Source: Bacteroidales bacterium (lineage in GTDB: Bacteria; Bacteroidota; Bacteroidia; Bacteroidales; Tenuifilaceae). From it: a stretch of DNA of 64,000 nt. A model generated the notes under the pieces. That model saw only the letters and a program-made list of their open reading frames with translations, did no database searches and was not told where the DNA came from. The stretch covers positions 1 to 64,000 of the forward strand of contig JABFRB010000028.1 in NCBI GenBank assembly GCA_013141385.1, given 5' to 3'. A program made the translations under genes and the position numbers. Below are positions 17,864 to 27,127 of the stretch, one piece after another. Numbering within the stretch: the first letter of the stretch is position 1; every line of letters starts with the position of its first letter.

Positions 17864-19102
17864 CTAATCAATATTATGCTCTTTTATTTTGCGATAAAGC
17901 GTTCTTTCAGAAATACCCAATTCACCAGCTGCCATTTTTCTCTTCCCTTTATGTTTGTCGAGAGCCTTTTTAATGAACTCTATCTCCTTATTTTCAAGAG
18001 ATAAAGACTCTTCAACAATCTCCTCTGTATCCTGAATGTTTGCCTGATTTTGAGTATATGATTTACTATCTACCTGAACAGAAACGGGCGTAATTAAAGC
18101 ATCGGAAGTATTATATAGATTATTTAACAACTTTGCACTTTCATTTTTAATCTCAATATCATTAGGATTACTCCGTAAAAGGTCAAGCACAAGTTTTTTA
18201 AGATCGTTAACGTCATTGCGCATATCAAAAAGAACTTTGTAAAGTATTTCTCGCTCCGATGAAAATGTTTGTTCATCAACAAATCCCTTCTTGTCTAATA
18301 ATGCAGGCAGTTTAATTGAATTATAATCCGGAAGATATCGCATAAGAACCTCTGGGGTCACATTTCTGGTCTCTTCAATTATGGATATCTGCTCGGTAAT
18401 ATTCTTAAGCTGCCTAATATTCCCTGGCCACTTATAGGAAACTAAAATCCGACGAGCATCATCATTTATGGATATTTGGGGCATACGGTACTTATCCGCA
18501 AAGTCAGAGGCAAATTTGCGGAAAAGCAAAGGTATATCATCCATACGATCACGTAATGGGGGAATCTGAATGGGTACAGTATTTAATCGATAATACAGAT
18601 CCTCACGAAATTTTCCCTCTTGAATGGCATAAGGAATTGCTACATTGGTTGCGGCAACAACCCTAACATTTGTTTTATGAACCTTTGAAGAGCCAACCCT
18701 AATAAATTCGCCCGACTCAAGAACTCTGAGCAGACGAACTTGTGTTGAAGATGGTAATTCCGCCACCTCGTCAAGAAAGATCGTACCTCCATTAGCAACC
18801 TCAAAATAACCTTGACGGCTTTCAGTTGCACCAGTAAATGATCCCTTTTCGTGCCCGAACAATTCCGAATCAATAGTTCCTTCTGGTATTGCACCACAGT
18901 TAACTGCTATATATTGTCCATGTTTCCGAGCGCTAAAATGGTGGATTATCTGAGGAAAAACCTCTTTCCCAGTCCCACTTTCGCCTGTAATTAAAACCGA
19001 TAAATCTGTAGGAGCTACCTGACGGGCAATATCAATCGCCCTATTTAGTTCATCCGAAACTCCTATTATACTAAATCGTTGCTTAATGCTCTGAATATCC
19101 AT
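17864..19102 (-). CDS. Sigma-54-dependent transcriptional activator (AAA+ / Fis), no receiver domain
   Basis: A 412-residue enhancer-binding protein. The AAA+ domain starts almost at residue 10: Walker A GESGTGKE, the sigma-54-contacting loop as GSFTGA (Ser instead of the usual Ala), Walker B GGTIFLDEVAEL, and the sensor/arginine region FREDLYYRLN. A ~110-residue linker is followed by a Fis-type helix-turn-helix, KMAAGELGISERTLYRKIKEH. There is no N-terminal receiver or GAF domain, so activity may be controlled by its level or a partner protein. It opens the operon with lptE and secG. A sigma-54-type promoter lies nearby at groESL, though a link is only inferred. Confidence 0.93.
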   Translation of the reverse strand: MDIQSIKQRFSIIGVSDELNRAIDIARQVAPTDLSVLITGESGTGKEVFPQIIHHFSARKHGQYIAVNCGAIPEGTIDSELFGHEKGSFTGATESRQGYFEVANGGTIFLDEVAELPSSTQVRLLRVLESGEFIRVGSSKVHKTNVRVVAATNVAIPYAIQEGKFREDLYYRLNTVPIQIPPLRDRMDDIPLLFRKFASDFADKYRMPQISINDDARRILVSYKWPGNIRQLKNITEQISIIEETRNVTPEVLMRYLPDYNSIKLPALLDKKGFVDEQTFSSEREILYKVLFDMRNDVNDLKKLVLDLLRSNPNDIEIKNESAKLLNNLYNTSDALITPVSVQVDSKSYTQNQANIQDTEEIVEESLSLENKEIEFIKKALDKHKGKRKMAAGELGISERTLYRKIKEHNID

Positions 19103-19234
19103 AACTAATTAATCAAACACTGCCAAAATTACATCATTAAAACGATAAACCCAACTCAATGCTGCAATTTAAAACATTTTAAGATTACTATTTAACTGAC
19201 ATTTTTGCTTAGTCGCCAAATCAATCAAAAATTG

Positions 19235-19242
19235 TACTTTTG
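19235..19242 (+). promoter_or_regulatory. Candidate -7 box (TACTTTTG) for kdsB
   Basis: Matches TAnnTTTG 26 bp before the kdsB ATG. The nearest upstream TTTG (19204-19207) is spaced too far for a perfect promoter. Confidence 0.4.
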
Positions 19243-19268
19243 ATGCAAGAAAATAATAATGCTTTTAT

Positions 19269-20027
19269 ATGAAAATACTTGGAGTTATCCCAGCCCGCTT
19301 TGCTTCAACCCGATTTCCGGGAAAACCTCTTGCTGAGATTTCTGGCAAACCAATGATTCAATGGGTTTATGAGCGTACATCTAAGGTTTTTGAGGATGTT
19401 TATGTTGCAACTGACGATGAGCGCATTCAGAAAGCGGTAGTGGCATTTGGGGGACTAGTCGTAATGACATCAACAGAGCATCAAAGCGGAACAGACAGGT
19501 GTGCTGAAGCTCTTAACATAATTGAGAAAGAAGTTAATACTAAGTTTGATATTGTTATAAATGTACAGGGTGATGAACCTTTCATCCAACCAGAACAACT
19601 TAAAAAGGTTGCCAACTGTTTTAACGATCCAGCTGTTCAACTCGCAACGCTTGTAAAACAGTTCTCGAATAGCGAAGATATTTTCAATCCCAATAGCCCA
19701 AAGGTGATATTAAACTTAAAAAAGGAGGCTATATATTTTAGCCGATCTGTAATTCCTTTTGTTAGAAAAAAGGAGAAGTCTGAATGGCAACAAAACTATC
19801 CATTTTATAAGCATATTGGCCTTTATGCATATCGCTGCAATGTTTTAAGGGAGATAACCAAACTAACCCAATCGCCCCTTGAACTAGCAGAATCGTTAGA
19901 ACAACTACGATGGATCGAAAACGGATATCGAATTCGAGTTGAGGAAACAGATATGGAAACCCTAGCCGTTGATACCCCAGAGGATTTAGAAAGGGTGAAG
20001 GAGTTTGCGAAAACTGTTTTAAAATAA
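19269..20027 (+). CDS. kdsB: 3-deoxy-manno-octulosonate cytidylyltransferase (CMP-Kdo synthetase)
   Basis: A 252-residue enzyme that activates Kdo with CTP for lipid A-core assembly. It begins with the nucleotide-binding IPARFASTRFPGKPLAEI, then DVYVATDDERI, GTDRCAEAL, NVQGDEPFI (metal-binding Asp), YFSRSVIPFVR, YKHIGLYAYR and SPLELAESLEQLRWIENGYRI, all diagnostic of KdsB. Length is normal. It ends 16 bp from the stop of the convergent phosphodiesterase gene with no clear terminator between them. Confidence 0.98.
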   Translation: MKILGVIPARFASTRFPGKPLAEISGKPMIQWVYERTSKVFEDVYVATDDERIQKAVVAFGGLVVMTSTEHQSGTDRCAEALNIIEKEVNTKFDIVINVQGDEPFIQPEQLKKVANCFNDPAVQLATLVKQFSNSEDIFNPNSPKVILNLKKEAIYFSRSVIPFVRKKEKSEWQQNYPFYKHIGLYAYRCNVLREITKLTQSPLELAESLEQLRWIENGYRIRVEETDMETLAVDTPEDLERVKEFAKTVLK

Positions 20028-20043
20028 ATCCTCTCCCTTTTCT

Positions 20044-21093
20044 TTACTTCTCCTTTAAAATAAATACATACACTGGTAAGTGATCAGAATATCCTCCTTG
20101 CCATGTATTACCAACATAGGTGCGTAGTGGATACCCCTTAAATTGCCCTTCTTTCTGCAATACAAGCGGAGAATTAAAAACTTTGGCTTTGAAAAATTTG
20201 AGGGTTGATTTATCGCTACCCAAAAGAGGTTCTGAAACTATTATTTGATCGAATAAACTCCATGTGTCCTGATATGCTATTGAGCCAGTACCATCTTTAA
20301 ATAGCTTCCACATTGGGTTAAAAAGTTCTCCTTTCTTTACATCATCCATATTCCCTTTTGCCGTAAGAGAATTGGTTAAGCTACTATTCACGGGATCATC
20401 ATTTAAATCGCCCATGATGAATATTTTAGAGTTTATATCGGTTTTGAATATCGAGTCTACAATTGATTTTGTTAGCTCAGCCGCCGCTTGGCGGAAGGGT
20501 TGACTTCTTTTTTCTCCTCCACTCCTCGATGGCCAATGGTTTACAATAATATGGATAAGTTCATTGTCGAACATTCCGCTAACAACAAGTTGATCTCGGG
20601 ATCTCCATGTTGTGTCATCTTTACGTATTAACCGAACCGAACGGCTGGAAACAACCCTGAAGAAATCTTTGCGATAAAGAAGAGCAACATCTATACCTCT
20701 CCTATCTGGCGATTCATAATGTACAAAACTATACTTTGAAGCTTTTAGTTTGGGAGTATTTACCAAATCCTCAACCACAGAACGATTCTCAATTTCGCTT
20801 ACTCCAATCAACGCTGGCCCTCCTGGAAACATTTCAGAACCAATCTGAGAAATAACCGTTGACATGTGATCGAGTTTTTGATTGTACTTCTCGTAATTCC
20901 ATTTATTAACACCATCTGGGGTAAATTGAACATCGTTTGAACCCGGAATTGTATCAAATAGATTTTCAAGATTATAAAAAGCAACACAACCCACTTTGTA
21001 CTGTTTTTTACCTTGGGTAAATGCATTTTCGACAATGAATAAACCCAAAACCAATACAATAATTAAAACCTTTAGCACACCCTTCGATTTCAT
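20044..21093 (-). CDS. Secreted endonuclease/exonuclease/phosphatase-family protein
   Basis: A 349-residue protein with an N-terminal signal sequence (VLKVLIIVLVLGLFIVENAFTQG) and a DNase I-like metal-dependent phosphodiesterase domain: FYNLENLFDT, GVSEIENRSV (metal-binding Glu), DVALLYRKDFF, IIVNHWPSRSGGE (catalytic His), MGDLNDDP (Asp/Asn) and SDHLPVYVF (final Asp-His). All catalytic positions are present. It may be a nuclease or a phosphodiesterase acting on lipids or other substrates outside the cytoplasm; the sequence does not decide. Confidence 0.9.
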   Translation of the reverse strand: MKSKGVLKVLIIVLVLGLFIVENAFTQGKKQYKVGCVAFYNLENLFDTIPGSNDVQFTPDGVNKWNYEKYNQKLDHMSTVISQIGSEMFPGGPALIGVSEIENRSVVEDLVNTPKLKASKYSFVHYESPDRRGIDVALLYRKDFFRVVSSRSVRLIRKDDTTWRSRDQLVVSGMFDNELIHIIVNHWPSRSGGEKRSQPFRQAAAELTKSIVDSIFKTDINSKIFIMGDLNDDPVNSSLTNSLTAKGNMDDVKKGELFNPMWKLFKDGTGSIAYQDTWSLFDQIIVSEPLLGSDKSTLKFFKAKVFNSPLVLQKEGQFKGYPLRTYVGNTWQGGYSDHLPVYVFILKEK

Positions 21094-21396
21094 CGCAGAA
21101 AATTTTAATGTTTATACCCTCAAATATCTTGATAACAGCAAAAAAACAACGCATTGAGATAAACCAGAGAAAAAACAACTTTTTTCGTCAATCCATTAAA
21201 AATAAAACCTACCTTTCTCTTCGCAATGCCTCATCGAATGGCAAATATAGCGTACTCCTTTATATAAAAAAACTACAGGTCAATTATTATTCCTTTTAGG
21301 TAAATAATTAAAAAATAAACTGTTTTTTTGTACTTATTAACATTAAGAATTATTGTAAGTTGTAAGAAAATCAAAACAATTAATACTTATTTGCGG
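21094..21396. other. Divergent promoter region, no gene
   Basis: About 300 bp between the divergent phosphodiesterase and TonB-receptor genes. On the minus strand TATATTTG (21242-21249) fits the -7 consensus, leaving a 150-base leader for the phosphodiesterase gene. On the plus strand a TTTG near 21326-21329 sits 20 bp before TATTGTAA, a weak match, for the receptor operon. No small gene is convincing. Confidence 0.35.
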
Positions 21397-24096
21397 ATGA
21401 AGAGATTAATTATTTTCACTATTGTAGTTTTATGGGCAGGATTGGGAAGCATCAGTGCGCAAACTACAACACAGGGGGTTGTAAAGGATACAGATACTGG
21501 AAATCCCTTACCTGGCGTTACCATCCAGATTCAAGGAACACCAATTACAATTACTACAAATTCTCTGGGAGAGTATCAATTGCCATCCCTTCCAGAAGGT
21601 AACTATTTATTTACATTTACGTTAGCCGGATTTCAAATCACAGAACAGCAAGTTGAACTGAAATCTGGGAACCAAATAATTCCAGAGGTTTCTATGAAAC
21701 GAACTCAGGTTGATGAGGCTCAAAATCAAACATTATCAGAGGTAACCATCTCTTCCGATGATTTAGATATGGACTCAAAGGGTCAGTCTGTTTCTGGGTT
21801 ATTACAGTCTGGCGCAGATCCATTTGAATCGGCTGTTTCATTTACGTTTAGCCCTGCCAGATTTCAGATAAGAGGCTATGATTCTGACTACAATTTAATG
21901 TATATGAATGGCATACCAGTAAATGATGCCGAAAGCGGTTTTTCCAGCTGGGGCGATTGGGGTGGGCTAAATGATGTCACTCGTAATAAGGAGTCGCGAT
22001 ACGGCCTATCAACTTCAAACTTTTCATTTGGAGGAATTGGTGGAGTTACTAATATCAATACTCGTGCATCTCAGGCGCGAGTTGGCACAAAAGTATCATA
22101 CGCATCTACTAATAGAACCTATACAAACCGTTTAATGTTCACCCATTCAACCGGAATGATGGAAAACGGTGTTGCACTTACTTTAAGCGGTTCACGCCGA
22201 TGGTCAGAAGAAGGTTATGTGGAAGGTACTTTCTATGATGCATATTCCTATTTTATATCTATAGAAAAAAAGTTTAGCGATAAGCATTCCGTTTCTTTCA
22301 CAACATATAATGCTCCTACAAAAAGAGGAATGCAAGGAGCTGCAACAGACGAGGCAAACAAACTTGCTGGTTCAAACTTCTATAACCCCAATTGGGGCTA
22401 TCAGAATGGGGAAAAACGTAACGCCAGAATTCGTAATCAACAGGAACCAACCTTCATGTTAAACCATTACTGGAATATTAACGATAAAATGAACCTAACA
22501 ACCAATTTGGGTTATTCATTTGGAAATTATAGCACATCTGCACTTAATTGGTACGATGCTCAAGATCCAAGACCTGATTACTATCGTAAACTTCCCAGTT
22601 ACTACCAATCAACTGGCGATCAAGAAACCGTAGATCAAATTACAGATGCTTGGAAAAATGATATTAATACCCGCCAAATTAATTGGGATAACTTATATCA
22701 AAGCAACTATAGAAGCATTGATACCGCTAAGTACATTCTTGAAAATAGAATAACTGATTCAAGACAAGTCTCCTTTAGCTCCGTGTTAAACTGGGATTTT
22801 AAATCAAATATTAAAATAGTAAGTGGAGTTGAATTCTCAATGTATAAAGGAAGAAGTTATAAAACAGTTGACGATTTACTTGGAGGAAAATACTGGGTAG
22901 ATATAGATCAATTTGCTGAAAGAGATTTTGGTGATCATAATTTGGCTCAAAATGACTTGGATCACCCTGATAGACAAGTTAAAAATGGCGATACATTTGG
23001 CTATGACTATGATGCTAATGTTAATACTGGCTCACTTTGGGTTGTTGCTAGTTACATAACAAACCATGTGGATTATTACTTTGGCGCCAATTACGACATG
23101 ACCCAATTTTGGAGAACAGGAAATATGCGTAATGGTCGATTCCCAACAAACTCAAAGGGTAATTCAGAAAAGCAGACATACAACACATATGGATTTAAAG
23201 GTGGAGCAACATGGAAAATAGATGGCAGAAATTTTGTTGAAGCTAATGCCACTTATATAACAAGGGCACCATTCTTTAGGAATTCCTATATCTCCCCAAG
23301 AACCAGCAACAGGATTATTCCAGCATTAACGGAGGAGAAAATTTTAAGCACTGATATCAACTACAACCTTCGCACGCCATTTGTTAAAGCAAGATTTTCA
23401 GCCTACTATACTCGCTTTATGGATCAAAATGAGATGAAGAGTTTCTACCACGATACCTACAATACTTTTGTTAACTATTCAATGATTGGGATTGACAAAG
23501 AGCATAGGGGTATAGAATTTGGTGCTGAAATTAAGGTTACAACAACACTTAAAATAAATCTTGCAGCCGCTTTAGGTTCTTATAAATATATTTCGAGACC
23601 AAGTGTAACAGTAACAAAGGATAACAGCGATTCAATATTTACGTATAATCAATCTGTGTACATAAAGAATTTCTATATCTCTAATACACCTCAAACAGCA
23701 GCAATGATTGGTATCAATTATGCATCTCCTAAGTATTGGTATTTAGGTGCAAGTGTAAGCTATTTTGGTGATACCTATATTGATTACAATCCTGAAAGAA
23801 GAACTGCTGAGATGGTTGATCCAAGTAATCCAAGCAATCAACTAATTACAGAACAAACGGGTGTGCCAAGTGCATATCTTGTCGACGCTAGTATTGGTAA
23901 ATCATGGAGGATTAAAAAATACTTTATTAACTTAAACTTCCAAATTGCAAATGTCCTAGATAAAACCGATTTTAAGACAGGTGGTTATGAGCAATTACGC
24001 TATTCTGGTTTATCAAGCGACATTACAAAGTTCCCATCCAGATATTACTATGCGTTTGGACGGACTTACTACTTGAGTCTTGGATTTCGTTTTTAA
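21397..24096 (+). CDS. TonB-dependent receptor with carboxypeptidase-regulatory-like N-domain
   Basis: An 899-residue outer-membrane receptor. I chose the ATG at 21397 because it starts directly at the signal peptide (MKRLIIFTIVVLWAGLGSISAQ). Then comes a CarboxypepD_reg-like beta-sandwich (GVVKDTDTGNPLPGVTIQIQGT, about 27-115), a plug (about 120-240, with RFQIRGYDSDYNLMYMNGIPV and GGIGGVTNINTR) and a long beta-barrel ending in the aromatic ...YYLSLGFRF. It takes up an unknown ligand powered by TonB. No SusD partner follows; instead two DUF5689 lipoproteins are encoded 15 and 13 bp apart downstream, apparently in one operon. Confidence 0.93.
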   Translation: MKRLIIFTIVVLWAGLGSISAQTTTQGVVKDTDTGNPLPGVTIQIQGTPITITTNSLGEYQLPSLPEGNYLFTFTLAGFQITEQQVELKSGNQIIPEVSMKRTQVDEAQNQTLSEVTISSDDLDMDSKGQSVSGLLQSGADPFESAVSFTFSPARFQIRGYDSDYNLMYMNGIPVNDAESGFSSWGDWGGLNDVTRNKESRYGLSTSNFSFGGIGGVTNINTRASQARVGTKVSYASTNRTYTNRLMFTHSTGMMENGVALTLSGSRRWSEEGYVEGTFYDAYSYFISIEKKFSDKHSVSFTTYNAPTKRGMQGAATDEANKLAGSNFYNPNWGYQNGEKRNARIRNQQEPTFMLNHYWNINDKMNLTTNLGYSFGNYSTSALNWYDAQDPRPDYYRKLPSYYQSTGDQETVDQITDAWKNDINTRQINWDNLYQSNYRSIDTAKYILENRITDSRQVSFSSVLNWDFKSNIKIVSGVEFSMYKGRSYKTVDDLLGGKYWVDIDQFAERDFGDHNLAQNDLDHPDRQVKNGDTFGYDYDANVNTGSLWVVASYITNHVDYYFGANYDMTQFWRTGNMRNGRFPTNSKGNSEKQTYNTYGFKGGATWKIDGRNFVEANATYITRAPFFRNSYISPRTSNRIIPALTEEKILSTDINYNLRTPFVKARFSAYYTRFMDQNEMKSFYHDTYNTFVNYSMIGIDKEHRGIEFGAEIKVTTTLKINLAAALGSYKYISRPSVTVTKDNSDSIFTYNQSVYIKNFYISNTPQTAAMIGINYASPKYWYLGASVSYFGDTYIDYNPERRTAEMVDPSNPSNQLITEQTGVPSAYLVDASIGKSWRIKKYFINLNFQIANVLDKTDFKTGGYEQLRYSGLSSDITKFPSRYYYAFGRTYYLSLGFRF

Positions 24097-24111
24097 CAAT
24101 TAATACTGTAG

Positions 24112-24975
24112 ATGATGAAAAAGATAATATATATAATAAGTGGAGTAGTACTCTGCACGCTGATATTCAACTTCTCAAGTTGTATCGATAAAAGTTTTAC
24201 TGATATCGAGCCTAGAATTGACTCAACATTAATAAACGCAAACACAACAATTGCTGAACTTAAATCTGCTTACCCAGGGGAATTAATTAAACTAACAGAT
24301 ACCACCTTTTACAAAAGAGATTCAATAATTATTGAGGGTATTGTTATTTCCGATGATCAAGCAGGTAACTTCTATAAATCAATTATCATTCAGGATGCCA
24401 CTGGTGGAATTGAAGTGAAATTAGATAAAACAACCCTTTACAACGATTACAAAAGAGGGCAAAGAGTTATAGTCATTTGTAACGATCTTTATTTAGGCGA
24501 TTATGGTGGACTAACCCAAATTGGCTCGACATTCACCGAGAACGGGTATAGGCAGATTGGGGGTATTGAGGGAGATGTTATGATAAACAAACATGTGTAT
24601 AGAAAAGGAAAAGTTTTAGTTCCAGTAACCCCTCTAACGCTATTACCCAATATGCTAACTACCAATAATTTTAGCAAATTGGTAAGGGTCAATAATGTTC
24701 AATTTACAACTTTGTCTTTGCCGGGAACTAGCAATCGTTTAACTTTTGCGGATAAAGCAGGGGGTGAATCCATTGATCATTATATAAATACCTGCCCTAG
24801 CTCGTTTACTAGTTTGGTGGTTCGTTCAAGCGGCTATGCAAAATTCGCAAACGATACAATTCCCAGTAGGAATGGTTCAATTATTGGAATACTCAGCTAC
24901 TATAACGGCACCTACCAGCTGATTGTGAGGGATTTGAAAGATATTAATTTTATTAACGCTAGATGTAACAACTAG
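24112..24975 (+). CDS. DUF5689 surface lipoprotein (single domain)
   Basis: A 287-residue lipoprotein: signal peptide with a Cys at NFSSC, then one DUF5689 domain, recognised by TIAELKSAY, IIEGIVISDDQAGNFYKSIIIQD, GGIEVKLD, RGQRVIVICNDLYLGDYGGLTQIG and the closing QLIVRDLKDI. DUF5689 looks like a small OB-type beta-barrel and is common in Bacteroidota surface lipoproteins. It is 15 bp after the TonB receptor, so it may be the receptor's surface partner in the way SusD serves SusC. That role is inference from operon position. An overlapping start two codons in (ATGATG) is possible. Confidence 0.85.
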   Translation: MMKKIIYIISGVVLCTLIFNFSSCIDKSFTDIEPRIDSTLINANTTIAELKSAYPGELIKLTDTTFYKRDSIIIEGIVISDDQAGNFYKSIIIQDATGGIEVKLDKTTLYNDYKRGQRVIVICNDLYLGDYGGLTQIGSTFTENGYRQIGGIEGDVMINKHVYRKGKVLVPVTPLTLLPNMLTTNNFSKLVRVNNVQFTTLSLPGTSNRLTFADKAGGESIDHYINTCPSSFTSLVVRSSGYAKFANDTIPSRNGSIIGILSYYNGTYQLIVRDLKDINFINARCNN

Positions 24976-24988
24976 GAGGAGATAAACA

Positions 24989-27073
24989 ATGAAAAAGAAA
25001 ATTACATCAATACTGATACCCTTTATTTTTCTTGGGTACGTAATGTTTCAAGGTGGATGTGTTAAGGAAAACTTTGATACTATACCTAGCTTAAAAGATA
25101 CCTCAAGCCTAATTACTACAGCTAGCATTTCCGAGATAAAAGCTTTATTAACAAATACAGCCATTGTCTCCAAAGTTAAAGACCTTGCCACTCCTACGTT
25201 TTGGCAAACAGTAAAAAGTCGCAATATTTCAAAAAATGTGACTGATATTGCTTCAATTGTGATTGAAGGGTATGTTACCTCAAGTGATTCAACTGGAAAT
25301 TTCTATGAGGTATTTACTATTCAGGATTCAATAGATGGACGGAATGCAACTGGAGGGATAGATATTAAGGTTAATACAAGCGATTTATACACAATTTATA
25401 GGCTAAAACCAGGGCAAAAAGTTTTGGTTAAATTAAATGATTTATACTTGGGTTATTATAGGGGTGTATACCAATTGGGTGCTGCAATTGTTGAATTAGG
25501 TGCATTAAAACTTGTTGGAATACCTCCTGCTCAAGTTCCTAACTTTATTGAAAGATCTGGGGTAAGAAAAAAACTTGAACCTATCGATCTTAACATAGAT
25601 CAGGTTAATGTTTCGCATGTTCAAAAACTAATTCGAATTAATAACGTTCAATTTAAAGATCCTTTCAATGCTTTTAGTATTCCAGGTGTTAATACAAACC
25701 GAACACTCATTGATTGCGCCGGGAAAACACTTATTCTCAGAACAAGCGGTTTTTCAACATTTGCCGCTGCGCAAGTTCCATCTGGAAACGGTTCTATCAC
25801 AGGTGTTCTTAGCACCTATGATGCAACGCTCCAATTATATATCCGCGATTTAAATGATATCCAGTTTACCTACCCTCGATGCGGATCAACAGCCCCAACG
25901 CCAAATAAAACCATTGCTGAATTAAAGGCCATGTGTACCTCCACCTATTTATACATTAATACAGATGTGGTTATTTCAGGGATTGTAACTGGAAATGATG
26001 AATCGGGAAATCTTTATAAATTACTAAACATTCAGGATGAAACAGGTGGAATAACATTCTCTATTAACATTGGTGGATTATACCCAGAATATCCTGTAGG
26101 AACCAAAATCGTCGTTAATTGCAACGGATTGTGTATTGGAAAATATGGCGGTGTAGTTCAGCTTGGTATGCCTCCCTATGCAACTTATGTTACAAGATTA
26201 GACCAAAACACTTTTTATAGCAAAGTATTTACAATTGGAACAGGTTTTACTGTTGCGCCAATTAGCACTACAGCTGACGCTTTGAATGACAATATGATTA
26301 ACAAATTGATTACATTAAAAGATGTACAGTTTGGCGATTCTGATCTTGGAAAATCATGGTCTGAACCCAGTGCAACTACTAATCGAAATATTGAAAGCAT
26401 TTCGGGAAATAAGGTTATTGTTAGAACAAGTAACTTTGCAAATTTTGCGCTAACAAGCTTACCTTCTGGTAGTGGGAATATCACTGCAATTTTAACAAAA
26501 TATAGTAGTGATTACCAACTTGCAGTCCGCGATTTAACCGATGTTCGACTAATTAAACCCCGATTCTCCTTTGTTCTTTCACAGGGTTTTAGTTCTGCTA
26601 CTGTTGGTTTGCCCATTTCTGTTGATGGCTGGAAAACAATTGCCACCGCTGGCACAAAATTATGGTCGGCAAAGGCTTATTCTGGTGATACTTACGCTGA
26701 GATGAACCCTTATAACTCAGGTGAGGCTAGTAATATAGCATGGCTTGTTTCACCTCAGGTAAATTTGGCTGGAATAACTAACCCAACTTTAATTTTCCAA
26801 ACTGAATATAACTACTGGTTTAGCCTATCAACATTGCAAGCATACATCTCTACAGATTTTGATGGTACTAATGTTAATGGAGCCACATGGACACAATTGA
26901 CAGGAGCACGAATTGTCCAACAAGCCGATGGTACTAATAAATGGGTTAGCTCAGGTTCAATCGATCTAAGCCAATATACAGGTAATATCTACATTGGTTT
27001 TAAATACTCTTGCAGTGGAGGAACTAGCGCTACTGCATACAGAGTTGATAATGTAAAGATATTTTCTAAATAA
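24989..27073 (+). CDS. DUF5689 lipoprotein, two DUF5689 domains plus choice-of-anchor-J-type C-terminus
   Basis: A 694-residue lipoprotein with a lipobox Cys at FQGGC. It contains two DUF5689 repeats: about residues 40-295 (IVIEGYVTSSDSTGNFYEVFTIQD, QKVLVKLNDLYLGYYRG) and about 305-520 (VVISGIVTGNDESGNLYKLLNIQD, GTKIVVNCNGLCIGKYGG). The C-terminal ~165 residues (GWKTIATAGTKLWSAKAYS, WLVSPQVNLAG, YIGFKYSC, YRVDNVKIF) match the choice-of-anchor-J/MAM-like lectin sandwich often found in surface proteins. It is co-transcribed with the TonB receptor and single-domain DUF5689 gene. It probably binds a ligand at the cell surface for that receptor. Confidence 0.85.
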   Translation: MKKKITSILIPFIFLGYVMFQGGCVKENFDTIPSLKDTSSLITTASISEIKALLTNTAIVSKVKDLATPTFWQTVKSRNISKNVTDIASIVIEGYVTSSDSTGNFYEVFTIQDSIDGRNATGGIDIKVNTSDLYTIYRLKPGQKVLVKLNDLYLGYYRGVYQLGAAIVELGALKLVGIPPAQVPNFIERSGVRKKLEPIDLNIDQVNVSHVQKLIRINNVQFKDPFNAFSIPGVNTNRTLIDCAGKTLILRTSGFSTFAAAQVPSGNGSITGVLSTYDATLQLYIRDLNDIQFTYPRCGSTAPTPNKTIAELKAMCTSTYLYINTDVVISGIVTGNDESGNLYKLLNIQDETGGITFSINIGGLYPEYPVGTKIVVNCNGLCIGKYGGVVQLGMPPYATYVTRLDQNTFYSKVFTIGTGFTVAPISTTADALNDNMINKLITLKDVQFGDSDLGKSWSEPSATTNRNIESISGNKVIVRTSNFANFALTSLPSGSGNITAILTKYSSDYQLAVRDLTDVRLIKPRFSFVLSQGFSSATVGLPISVDGWKTIATAGTKLWSAKAYSGDTYAEMNPYNSGEASNIAWLVSPQVNLAGITNPTLIFQTEYNYWFSLSTLQAYISTDFDGTNVNGATWTQLTGARIVQQADGTNKWVSSGSIDLSQYTGNIYIGFKYSCSGGTSATAYRVDNVKIFSK

Positions 27074-27093
27074 AAGATATTTGAATATTCTGA

Positions 27094-27126
27094 CCCCATC
27101 AGCAAAACTGGTGGGGTTTTTTTATC
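27094..27126 (+). terminator. Terminator of the TonB receptor/DUF5689 operon
   Basis: CCCCATCAG / CTGGTGGGG hairpin with a four-base loop followed by seven or more T, 20 bp after the stop codon. Confidence 0.9.
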
Positions 27127-27127
27127 A

